Positions 1-4,876 of a DNA stretch of 10,272 bases are shown here, piece after piece. The stretch is from Alphaproteobacteria bacterium (GTDB lineage: Bacteria > Pseudomonadota > Alphaproteobacteria > BOG-932 > Roseiterribacteraceae). The stretch is from NCBI GenBank assembly GCA_903970575.1, contig CAJCJC010000057.1, positions 1 to 10,272 of the forward strand, given 5' to 3'. Made by a program: the position numbers and the translations under genes. The notes beneath the pieces were generated by a model that had not been told where the DNA came from, ran no database searches, and saw nothing but the letters and a program-made list of their open reading frames with translations. The first letter of the stretch is position 1. The number at the start of each line of letters is the position of its first letter.

Positions 1-1
1 G

Positions 2-313
2 GTTCCGCTAGACTGCGCGGGCGCGCTGATCTGCTTGGGCGATATGCCCTATGTTCGTCCGGAAACCTTGGACCGGCTTGCCGCCGCATTCGATCCATCG
101 TTCGGCCACGCCGCGCTCATTCCATCCTATCAAGGCGAACGCGGCAACCCGGTGCTGCTCGGCCGGGCGCTTTTCGCCGGAGTCGCAAGCCTGTCCGGCG
201 ACCAGGGCGCCCGGCCTTTGCTCGTCGCCGCTGGCGAATATGTGGCCGAACTTCCCGTCGACGATTCCGGCGTCTTGCGCGACGTCGATCGCTCCGAAGC
301 GCTGGACGCCTGA
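2..313 (+). CDS. MocA-like molybdenum cofactor nucleotidyltransferase, C-terminal part (5' end outside the window)
   Basis: The frame is open from the left edge and stops with TGA at 311-313, giving about 103 visible residues of a protein that is normally around 200 residues long. The visible part has the LGDMPYVRPETLDRL segment, which matches the metal-binding LGDMP motif of the NTP_transf_3 (MobA/MocA-like) fold. It also has GNPVLLGRALF and SGDQGARPLL, the pattern shared by MocA and CoxI-type cytidylyltransferases, and a closing DDSGVLRDVDRSEAL like the family's C-terminal 'D-PEDL' end. Members transfer CMP or GMP from the NTP to molybdopterin in the cytoplasm. The gene lies 3 bases before modB on the same strand, so uptake and cofactor maturation are probably co-transcribed. 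The family is secure. MocA versus another MobA-like enzyme cannot be decided because the N-terminal nucleotide-binding loop is missing. Confidence 0.8.
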   Translation, partial: VPLDCAGALICLGDMPYVRPETLDRLAAAFDPSFGHAALIPSYQGERGNPVLLGRALFAGVASLSGDQGARPLLVAAGEYVAELPVDDSGVLRDVDRSEALDA

Positions 314-316
314 TCG

Positions 317-1009
317 ATGTTCGGACTGACCCCGGACGAATGGGAGGCGATCGTCCTGACGCTGAAGGTCGCGTCGGCGGCGGTGATCGTCAGCTTGCCG
401 TTGGCGCTGGCGGTGGCTTGGCTGCTTTCGTATGGGCGCTTTCCTGGAAAAATCGCGCTGGAGGCGCTGGTCAGCCTGCCTTTGGTCTTGCCGCCCGTCG
501 TCACGGGCTATGCTCTGCTGTTGCTGCTCGGAAGACATGGGGCGCTGGGCGGTTTTCTCGATCGCGACCTTGGAATCGTCCTGGCGTTTCGCTGGACCGG
601 GGCCGCTGTCGCCGCGGCGGTCATGGGATTCCCCTTCATGGTGCGTGGCGTTCGCCTGTCGCTCGACGCGATCGATCGCGATCTGGAGGGGGCCGCTTCA
701 AGCCTGGGCGCGCCTGGGTGGCTGGTTTTCCTCACCATCACCTTGCCGCTCGCGATCCCCGGAATCCTGTCCGGCGCGGTTTTAGCGTTCGCACGCAGCC
801 TTGGGGAATTCGGCGCCACGATCACCTTCGTGGCGAGCATTCCCGGCGAGACCCGGACCATTTCGTCGACCATCTACGCCCTGCTCCAAACCCCTGACGG
901 GGATCGCGCCGTGCTGCGCCTCTGCCTCATTTCGGTAACGCTATCGGTCGGGGCGCTCGTGCTCTCGGAGATCCTGATCCGCGCCGGCAGGCGCCGGCTC
1001 GCGCGATGA
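317..1009 (+). CDS. modB: Molybdate ABC transporter permease ModB
   Basis: A 230-residue inner-membrane protein with about five hydrophobic segments, the usual size for ModB. Residues 53-72 (SLPLVLPPVVTGYALLLLLG) are a signature stretch of molybdate/sulfate permeases. Residues 123-149 (starting LEGAASSLGAPGWLVF, ending TLPLAIPG) form the EAA loop that docks onto the ATPase. The FARSLGEFGATITFVASIPG stretch at about 157-176 is also typical of ModB. It forms the channel that moves molybdate received from ModA. The start at 317 is 3 bases after the mocA-like stop, with no strong Shine-Dalgarno sequence, which suggests coupled translation. The stop codon shares bases 1006-1009 with the modC start (ATGA overlap). 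ModB would act as a homodimer with two ModC subunits. Confidence 0.95.
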   Translation: MFGLTPDEWEAIVLTLKVASAAVIVSLPLALAVAWLLSYGRFPGKIALEALVSLPLVLPPVVTGYALLLLLGRHGALGGFLDRDLGIVLAFRWTGAAVAAAVMGFPFMVRGVRLSLDAIDRDLEGAASSLGAPGWLVFLTITLPLAIPGILSGAVLAFARSLGEFGATITFVASIPGETRTISSTIYALLQTPDGDRAVLRLCLISVTLSVGALVLSEILIRAGRRRLAR

Positions 1010-1668
1010 CCTTCTTGTCGGTTCAGCTGCGGCTGCGCCAGGGCGCGTTCGCGCTCGACGTCGCATTCGAGGGGAAGGCGCGCAAGGTCGCGCTGTTTGG
1101 GCCGTCGGGCTCGGGCAAGACCACGATCCTGAAACTGATCGCCGGTTTATTGAGACCTGATTCGGGGCGCATCGTCCTCGGCGACCATGTCGTCTTCGAT
1201 TCCGCCATCGGCGTCGACCTTCCTTCGCGTCGGCGCCATGTCGGGCTGGTGTTTCAGGACGGCAAGCTGTTTCCCCATATGTCGGTGCGGCAGAACCTGC
1301 TTTACGGCGCCTGGGCGCGCGGATTATCCGATCATGCGCTCTTTGACAGGACAATCGAGGTTCTGGATATCGCGGCGCTGCTGAACAGGGCGCCGCGCCA
1401 TCTGTCAGGTGGGGAGCGGCAGCGCGTCGCGATCGGCCGCGCCTTGCTGTCCGACCCGGCGATCCTGCTGATGGATGAGCCGGTGACGGCGATCGACCAC
1501 GACCGCCGCGCCGAAATTCTGCCCTATCTGGAGCGGCTGACCGCGGAAACCGAGACGCCGCTGCTCTATGTCTCCCATGACCGGGAGGAAGTGGACCGGT
1601 TGGCTCAGCAGATCGTCTTCATCCGAGGCGGTCGGGTATGGAACCCTACTTCCCCTCCAGAACCGTGA
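1006..1668 (+). CDS. modC: Molybdate ABC transporter ATP-binding protein ModC, short form without a TOBE domain
   Basis: A cytoplasmic ABC ATPase of 220 residues. Walker A GPSGSGKTT is at 32-40, the Q-loop glutamine is in VFQDGKLFPH at about 82-91, the signature LSGGERQR at 133-140, Walker B ILLMDE at 153-158, a D-loop reading TAID instead of the common SALD, and the switch histidine H191 in YVSHD. All catalytic parts are therefore present. The usual ModC is about 350 residues and ends with a molybdate-binding TOBE/Mop domain; this protein stops right after the FIRGGRV strand. Its last ten residues (WNPTSPPEP region) look like non-family sequence. The final 23 bases (1646-1668) are also the antisense of the modA 3' end. 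The start overlaps the modB stop by four bases. It powers molybdate import. The assignment rests on the ModB partner and nearby ModA. Confidence 0.9.
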   Translation: MTFLSVQLRLRQGAFALDVAFEGKARKVALFGPSGSGKTTILKLIAGLLRPDSGRIVLGDHVVFDSAIGVDLPSRRRHVGLVFQDGKLFPHMSVRQNLLYGAWARGLSDHALFDRTIEVLDIAALLNRAPRHLSGGERQRVAIGRALLSDPAILLMDEPVTAIDHDRRAEILPYLERLTAETETPLLYVSHDREEVDRLAQQIVFIRGGRVWNPTSPPEP

Positions 1669-2410
1669 ATCCGTAACGCGTGAAGATGGCGCTCGCCGCC
1701 TTGGTGCTCAGATAGGCGATGAACTTGCCGGCCGCCGGATTCTTGCTCGAAGCGACAATCGCGACCGGGTAACGGATGGGGGTGTGGCTGTCCTCCGGGA
1801 ATGCGCCGGCGATGCGCACGCTGGGCTCAACCTTGGCGTCTGTTTCGTAAACGATCCCGAACGGCGCCTCGCCCCGCGACACTAGGAACAGCGCCGCCCG
1901 CACGTCCGCCGCCGGCGCCAGCTTCGACTCCACGCTGTCCCAGACGCCCAGTTTCTGAAGCGCTTCCTTGGCGTAAATGCCGGCCGGTACGTTGGATGGA
2001 TCGCCTACCGCCAGCCTGCCGTCGCCCAGCATTGCCGCGAGATCGAAACCCGGATGGATATCGACGTTAATCGGATTGTCCTTGCCCGCGATCAGCACCA
2101 GCGCGTTGCCCAATAGATCATGCGGCGTCTGTACAAGAGATTTCTGCACCAAATAATCCATCCATTTCTCATCGGCCGAGATGAACACATCGGCCGGCGC
2201 GCCCTGCTCGATCTGCTTGGCGACGATGGAGCTGGATGCGTAGGAGGCCGCCACGGTCTCCCCGCCGTCCTGCTTCCAACGGGCGGCTACGTCGTCCAGC
2301 GCGTTCTTCAGGCTGGCGGCGGCGAAGACGGTTACGGTCTGGGCCCGCGCGGCGGAACCCGCGATCAACAGCCCTAACAGAATACCCGAGACGATGAAGC
2401 GCTTCATCAT
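1646..2410 (-). CDS. modA: Periplasmic molybdate-binding protein ModA
   Basis: A 254-residue secreted solute-binding protein. Residues 1-23 form a signal peptide with a likely cleavage after ARA. The mature protein opens with QTVTVFAAASLKNALDDVA, the standard ModA start. Oxyanion-binding segments are visible: AAASL (30-34), YASSS (57-61), DPSNVPAGIYA (137-147) and GIVYETDA (185-192), with the expected tyrosine at 188. It captures molybdate (and probably tungstate) in the periplasm and delivers it to ModB. An AGAGGT-type ribosome site at 2418-2423, eight bases upstream, supports the first of two adjacent ATG codons. The start directly follows the stop of the SUOX-like gene (stop 2411-2413), so the two form one unit. 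Its 3' end collides with modC, which is unusual because modA normally leads a modABC operon. Confidence 0.95.
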   Translation of the reverse strand: MMKRFIVSGILLGLLIAGSAARAQTVTVFAAASLKNALDDVAARWKQDGGETVAASYASSSIVAKQIEQGAPADVFISADEKWMDYLVQKSLVQTPHDLLGNALVLIAGKDNPINVDIHPGFDLAAMLGDGRLAVGDPSNVPAGIYAKEALQKLGVWDSVESKLAPAADVRAALFLVSRGEAPFGIVYETDAKVEPSVRIAGAFPEDSHTPIRYPVAIVASSKNPAAGKFIAYLSTKAASAIFTRYGFTVLEGK

Positions 2411-2902
2411 TTAACGCACCTCTATGCTGGCGATGGCGCTGACCGCGCGGCCGGCGCCCTTGTCGCCCGGCAGGATCAGCCTCGCGAAGCCGCCGCCATT
2501 GTCGATGGGTTTGCCATCCATTTGATACGCAACGATAACCTGCTCGCCGCCGAACTCGGGCGCTATCTCGCCCAGCGAAAGCACCACGCGATATCCATCG
2601 CTCGCGCCGATCGTCACGGTATGGCGAACGACGTCGTTTTTGATATCGGGATCGAGCTTCAGCCCCGCCTCCTCAAGCAAGGTCCACAGCAAGACGCCGG
2701 TAAAATTGCCCGTCAGCGCGCCATGTCCGGTATGGAGAAAGACCGCCTCGGTCGTCGCGGGCTCCCGTGTCAGATCGGCCAGGGTCAGTCCGCGCGGATG
2801 GTCGATGGCGCCGCCAAGGGCGATCGTCGCCGGCTGGCCCAGGGCCGCCGAAGCCATCGTCGACAGCAGGATTAGGGCGGATGCAAAGGACTTTAGATAC
2901 AT
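2411..2902 (-). CDS. Small secreted SUOX-fold (molybdopterin oxidoreductase-like) protein without cysteine
   Basis: A 163-residue protein with a signal peptide (residues 1 to about 22, MYLKSFASALILLSTMASAA then LGQ). The mature part resembles the oxidoreductase molybdopterin-binding domain of sulfite oxidases and YedY/MsrP. The supporting segments are GLTLADL near 38-44, FTGVLLWTLLEEAG (67-80), GASDGYRVVLSLGEI (99-113) and RLILPGDKGAGRAV (141-154), the last resembling the family's 'R-v-P' strand. The whole protein has no cysteine, so the thiolate that binds molybdenum in true sulfite oxidases is absent. It is also much shorter than those enzymes. Placed directly before modA, it may bind molybdopterin or an oxyanion without catalysing sulfite or sulfoxide chemistry, but that is inference. 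The start is supported by a GGAG site at 2908-2911, five bases upstream. A ModE-box-like repeat lies 15 bases upstream of the ATG. Fold assignment is fairly sure; function is unknown. Confidence 0.8.
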   Translation of the reverse strand: MYLKSFASALILLSTMASAALGQPATIALGGAIDHPRGLTLADLTREPATTEAVFLHTGHGALTGNFTGVLLWTLLEEAGLKLDPDIKNDVVRHTVTIGASDGYRVVLSLGEIAPEFGGEQVIVAYQMDGKPIDNGGGFARLILPGDKGAGRAVSAIASIEVR

Positions 2903-2907
2903 GGAAT

Positions 2908-2911
2908 CTCC
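2908..2911 (-). promoter_or_regulatory. Ribosome binding site of the SUOX-like gene
   Basis: On the minus strand GGAG is followed by a five-base spacer (ATTCC) and the ATG at 2902. This fixes the start of the SUOX-like gene and means the ModE-like repeat at 2917-2940 lies just upstream of the ribosome site rather than inside the coding region. Confidence 0.6.
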
Positions 2912-2916
2912 AACTG

Positions 2917-2940
2917 CGCTATATCGTGATGGATATCACG
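2917..2940. promoter_or_regulatory. Candidate ModE box (Mo-box) upstream of the SUOX-like gene and modA
   Basis: The half-sites are CGCTATAT (2917-2924) and ATATCACG (2933-2940), separated by eight bases. Read on the opposite strand the second half is CGTGATAT, matching the first at six of eight positions. ModE boxes are known as inverted repeats of about CGnTATAT with a 6-8 base spacer, so pattern and spacing fit. A second perfect inverted pair, CGTGAT/ATCACG with a four-base gap, sits inside the same stretch (2925-2940). The site ends 15 bases before the start codon, a suitable place for repression. The match is by eye and imperfect. Confidence 0.45.
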
Positions 2941-2958
2941 TAGTCGTCGATCGTTCCA

Positions 2959-2970
2959 CTTCATATGAAG
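2959..2970. repeat. 12-base perfect palindrome upstream of the modA unit
   Basis: CTTCATATGAAG is fully self-complementary. It lies between the modE stop (2984-2986) and the ModE-like box, in the 81-base gap that must hold any promoter for the SUOX-like/modA unit. It could be a regulator half-site pair or chance. No convincing -35/-10 pair was found in this gap. Confidence 0.35.
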
Positions 2971-2983
2971 GCGGCTAAGCCTA

Positions 2984-3319
2984 TCAGCTTCGCGCGATCT
3001 CCGCGCTCAAGGCTTCAAGCTGCTCCGCGACCGCGGCCTCGGCCTCCCGCTCGATCGAGCGATAGCGCGCGATCAGGCTGAAGCCGAACGGCGTCAATTC
3101 CGCGAACCCGCCGCCCTTGCCGCCAGTGCGCGTCGTCGTCACCGGCTGGCTAAAGCTCTGATTCAGATCGGCGACCAATAACCACGCCCGGCGATAGGAC
3201 ATGTCCATCGCCCGCGCCGCCTCTGAAATCGATCGATGCGCGCCGATCATCTCCAGTAGCCTGATTTTTCCCGGCCCCAGCCTGACCTCGCCTTCGACGC
3301 ATCGGATAAAGAGTTTCAT
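2984..3319 (-). CDS. modE: ModE-type molybdenum regulator, DNA-binding domain only
   Basis: A 111-residue winged-helix protein matching the N-terminal domain of ModE (LysR-like HTH). The helix-turn-helix covers about residues 28-52, HRSISEAARAMDMSYRRAW and onward, followed by TTTRTGGKGGGFAELTPFG (61-79), the wing motif most typical of ModE. A last amphipathic helix (about 80-110) probably supports dimer formation. Full ModE proteins such as that of E. coli are about 260 residues and carry two C-terminal Mop/TOBE units that bind molybdate; this protein has none. It would bind operators such as the repeat at 2917-2940 but has no visible metal sensor. The ATG overlaps the TGA of the toxin gene (bases 3316-3319), so its translation is probably coupled to the toxin, and its transcription may start at the antitoxin promoter. 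Confidence 0.88.
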   Translation of the reverse strand: MKLFIRCVEGEVRLGPGKIRLLEMIGAHRSISEAARAMDMSYRRAWLLVADLNQSFSQPVTTTRTGGKGGGFAELTPFGFSLIARYRSIEREAEAAVAEQLEALSAEIARS

Positions 3320-3669
3320 GCGTGCACTACGACCTCGGCCAGATATCCGTGGATATGGCGCGCGACTTCGGCGCGATCCACTTCAGGCAAGTAACCCAGA
3401 CTCTCGACGTCTCGCGTCTCGATCGTCGCGATTTTTGTCGTGCGGACCAACGATGGCGACGGCAAGCCCGCGCATCGCAGGTCCGTGATCTTGACGTCGC
3501 CCGCCCCTGAACGGTTATCCGCGCTGGTGATCATCAATACCCACACCAGAGTGTCAGTTAGCGAAATGTCTCCAGATTTGACGATAAGGGCGGGGCGACG
3601 CTGTCTGACCGGCCGATCCGTGTAAGGGAAAGGAACCTTGACGATGTCCCAGGCGTCAAAGGTCGGCAT
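3316..3669 (-). CDS. MazF/PemK-family toxin (putative mRNA interferase)
   Basis: With the start at 3669 the protein is 117 residues (MPTFDAWDIVKVPFPYTD at the front), a normal MazF/PemK length. Family marks are WDIVKVPFPYTD (7-18), RQRRPALIVKSGD (22-34) in the first strands, LVWVLMITSA (about 40-49) with the conserved Ser/Thr, and CAGLPSPSLVRTTKIATI (about 65-82), the usual 'GL-S-VR-kl-T' stretch. Such toxins cleave RNA in the cytoplasm when released from the antitoxin. A longer reading to 3726 is possible but would add 19 residues unlike the family; the chosen ATG overlaps the antitoxin stop by 14 bases, typical of coupled pairs. The stop overlaps the modE start. Activity is not proven: PemK-family proteins vary, and no catalytic test is possible from sequence alone. 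Confidence 0.85.
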   Translation of the reverse strand: MPTFDAWDIVKVPFPYTDRPVRQRRPALIVKSGDISLTDTLVWVLMITSADNRSGAGDVKITDLRCAGLPSPSLVRTTKIATIETRDVESLGYLPEVDRAEVARHIHGYLAEVVVHA

Positions 3670-3871
3670 AGGCTTGTCTATCCGCGTCCGAATTCCATTC
3701 GCTGAAACAAGCGAATGGATCGTCACCGGCTGACGCCTTCGCCTTTGCTAAAAAAACATGATCGCCCTCTATCGTGTAGACGATTTCATCCCCGTGATTC
3801 AGGCGAAGGGCAGCCCGCACAGGCTGAGGGATCGTCGTTTGCGCTTTTCGCGTCATCTTACTCGTGATCAT
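3656..3871 (-). CDS. PrlF/AbrB-type antitoxin (swapped-hairpin DNA-binding)
   Basis: A 71-residue protein. Residues 5-44 form the AbrB/SpoVT swapped-hairpin domain: KMTRKAQTTIPQPVRAAL, then LNHGDEIVYTIEGDHVFL. The C-terminal tail DDPFACFSEWNSDADRQAY is the short acidic and aromatic segment that PrlF-like antitoxins use to block their toxin. It would neutralise the MazF-like protein encoded directly downstream and bind its own promoter as a dimer. The ATG at 3871 is preferred over the internal ATG at 3856 because residues 1-5 form part of the first strand in this family; there is no strong ribosome site at either. The operator-like palindrome lies ten bases upstream. This gene is the first of an apparent antitoxin-toxin-modE operon. 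Confidence 0.87.
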   Translation of the reverse strand: MITSKMTRKAQTTIPQPVRAALRLNHGDEIVYTIEGDHVFLAKAKASAGDDPFACFSEWNSDADRQAYADL

Positions 3872-3880
3872 GATGCACCA

Positions 3881-3903
3881 TATGTAAGGAAATTCCTTAC
3901 ATA
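3881..3903. promoter_or_regulatory. Perfect palindromic operator of the antitoxin-toxin(-modE) operon
   Basis: Left arm TATGTAAGGAA (3881-3891), one central base (3892), right arm TTCCTTACATA (3893-3903): every position pairs. It lies 10 bases before the antitoxin ATG. AbrB/PrlF-type antitoxins are known to autorepress through such palindromes, so this is the expected binding site. A weaker second copy of the core, GGAAATTCC, occurs at 3916-3924 (first copy at 3888-3896), 28 bases apart, and could be a second contact. Confidence 0.7.
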
Positions 3904-3926
3904 GCTCGGCGTCCCGGAAATTCCAA
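3898..3926 (-). promoter_or_regulatory. Candidate sigma-70 promoter of the antitoxin-toxin(-modE) operon
   Basis: On the minus strand TTGGAA (3926-3921) and TATGTA (3903-3898) are separated by exactly 17 bases. The -35 matches TTGACA at four of six positions; the -10 is weak. The -10 lies inside the outer arm of the palindrome at 3881-3903, so an antitoxin bound there would block RNA polymerase. Transcription would begin about 20 bases before the antitoxin start. Confidence 0.4.
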
Positions 3927-3945
3927 GTCTCGCCCGCGTTGCGCC

Positions 3946-4416
3946 CTATTGCCCGAACACCATCTGCGCCGTGGTGGTGATGGGACCCGCCAAGGCGGTG
4001 AATGTGGCCGAGGAAAGCGGGATCGCGTTAAAGCCGGGCATGAACGGCGTGAAAGGGTAGGAGATGTTCACCTGCACGGTGCTGCCAGGGCTATTGCCGT
4101 TGCCATAGTTGACGTTCACCGTCGCGGCGGCGCCGTTGAGACCCAGGCCGGTCAGTTCATTGGTGGCATAGGATTGTATGCTGCTGCTGGCCAGCGGGCT
4201 CGTGCTGCTGGAGCTGTGGACGATCGCGTAGCGCACGGCGTCATGCGCGGCGTTGCTGATTGTCATCTTTAGGAATGCGTAATGGCTGACCTCAACAATT
4301 CCATAGATGATGCCCAGCAGGATCGGCGCCGTTAGCGCGTATTCCACCGCCACATGGCCGGCATCCGCCAGGAACAGCGTTTTCAGGCGCGGAAACAGGC
4401 GGAAACGACGCATCAT
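3946..4416 (-). CDS. tadE: TadE/TadF-family pilus assembly protein (second copy)
   Basis: Using the ATG at 4416 the protein has 156 residues: a basic start (MMRRFRLFPRLKTLFLADAG), then GHVAVEYALTAPILLGIIYG (20-39), a TadE_N segment with the conserved Glu at residue 25 directly before the membrane helix, as in type IV pseudopilins. The remaining region (about 66-156) is Ser/Thr/Asn-rich, low in charge and probably extracytoplasmic; NVNYGNGNSPGSTVQVNISYPF reads as beta strands. An upstream extension to 4563 is open but overlaps the preceding gene and looks unlike the family, so it is rejected. The ATGA overlap at 4413-4416 couples it to the gene before it. It is the last gene of the pseudopilin unit. 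Family assignment is sure; whether it is TadE or TadF in the strict sense is not. Confidence 0.88.
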   Translation of the reverse strand: MMRRFRLFPRLKTLFLADAGHVAVEYALTAPILLGIIYGIVEVSHYAFLKMTISNAAHDAVRYAIVHSSSSTSPLASSSIQSYATNELTGLGLNGAAATVNVNYGNGNSPGSTVQVNISYPFTPFMPGFNAIPLSSATFTALAGPITTTAQMVFGQ

Positions 4417-4868
4417 TGCACCCTGACCAACACCTGGCCGGAGATGGTGAAGGGCGAGGTGACGAACGGATAGCTCACCACGGTGGAATAAGATTCCGAC
4501 ACCACCACCTTCACATAGGTGCCGGCGATCGTGCTGCCCGAGCACGTCGTTGACGTGCTGCACGGCGAGTTGCCGCCGGGGCAGGTGCAGGTGGAGGGCG
4601 TCACGGTCAGGCTATTGGCCGTGTCGCCCGCGTCCGCGCGGACGGCCGCGGTGATGTCGGTCGTATCGGTCCAATCCGTGGTGCTTTGCATCGCGTATTG
4701 CACGCCCGCGCGCGCCGCGGCGACCAGGCGATGCTGTTCGTAGAGCGCCCGCCCAAAATCGAAGCCGGCGGTGATCAGAAGCGCCAGCAACGGCGCCGCC
4801 AGCGCAAGTTCGATGCCGGCGCTTCCGGAAACGCCCATTCGACCGAACCAGTGCTTAATGCTCGTCAT
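4413..4868 (-). CDS. tadE: TadE/TadF-family pilus assembly protein (first copy, cysteine-containing)
   Basis: A 151-residue protein. Residues 14-38 (SGSAGIELALAAPLLALLITAG and on) form the TadE_N segment, with the conserved Glu at 20 before a single membrane helix, followed by FDFGRALYEQHRLVAAARAGVQYA. The outer part contains four cysteines (94, 96, 103, 109) in a Thr/Ser-rich loop, CTCPGG then PCSTSTTC, likely to form disulfides in the periplasm, and then beta-rich sequence to the end. TadE and TadF are pseudopilin-like proteins required for Flp pilus assembly. It starts eight bases after the TadG-like stop and overlaps the next gene by four bases, so the three form one operon. The order G-E-E differs from the classical E-F-G. 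Confidence 0.88.
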   Translation of the reverse strand: MTSIKHWFGRMGVSGSAGIELALAAPLLALLITAGFDFGRALYEQHRLVAAARAGVQYAMQSTTDWTDTTDITAAVRADAGDTANSLTVTPSTCTCPGGNSPCSTSTTCSGSTIAGTYVKVVVSESYSTVVSYPFVTSPFTISGQVLVRVQ

Positions 4869-4876
4869 TGCGGCGC

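Noticed and set aside
8..538. Minus-strand frame of 176 residues at the left end
   Set aside because: Antisense of the MocA-like gene and modB; Gln/Arg-rich without motifs.
3670..3726. Upstream extension of the toxin gene
   Set aside because: The 19 extra residues lie inside the antitoxin frame and do not resemble MazF/PemK N-termini; the ATG at 3669 gives the family's usual length.
4417..4563. Upstream extension of the last TadE-type gene
   Set aside because: The 49 extra residues overlap the preceding TadE gene and are unlike pseudopilin leaders; the ATGA overlap start at 4416 is better.
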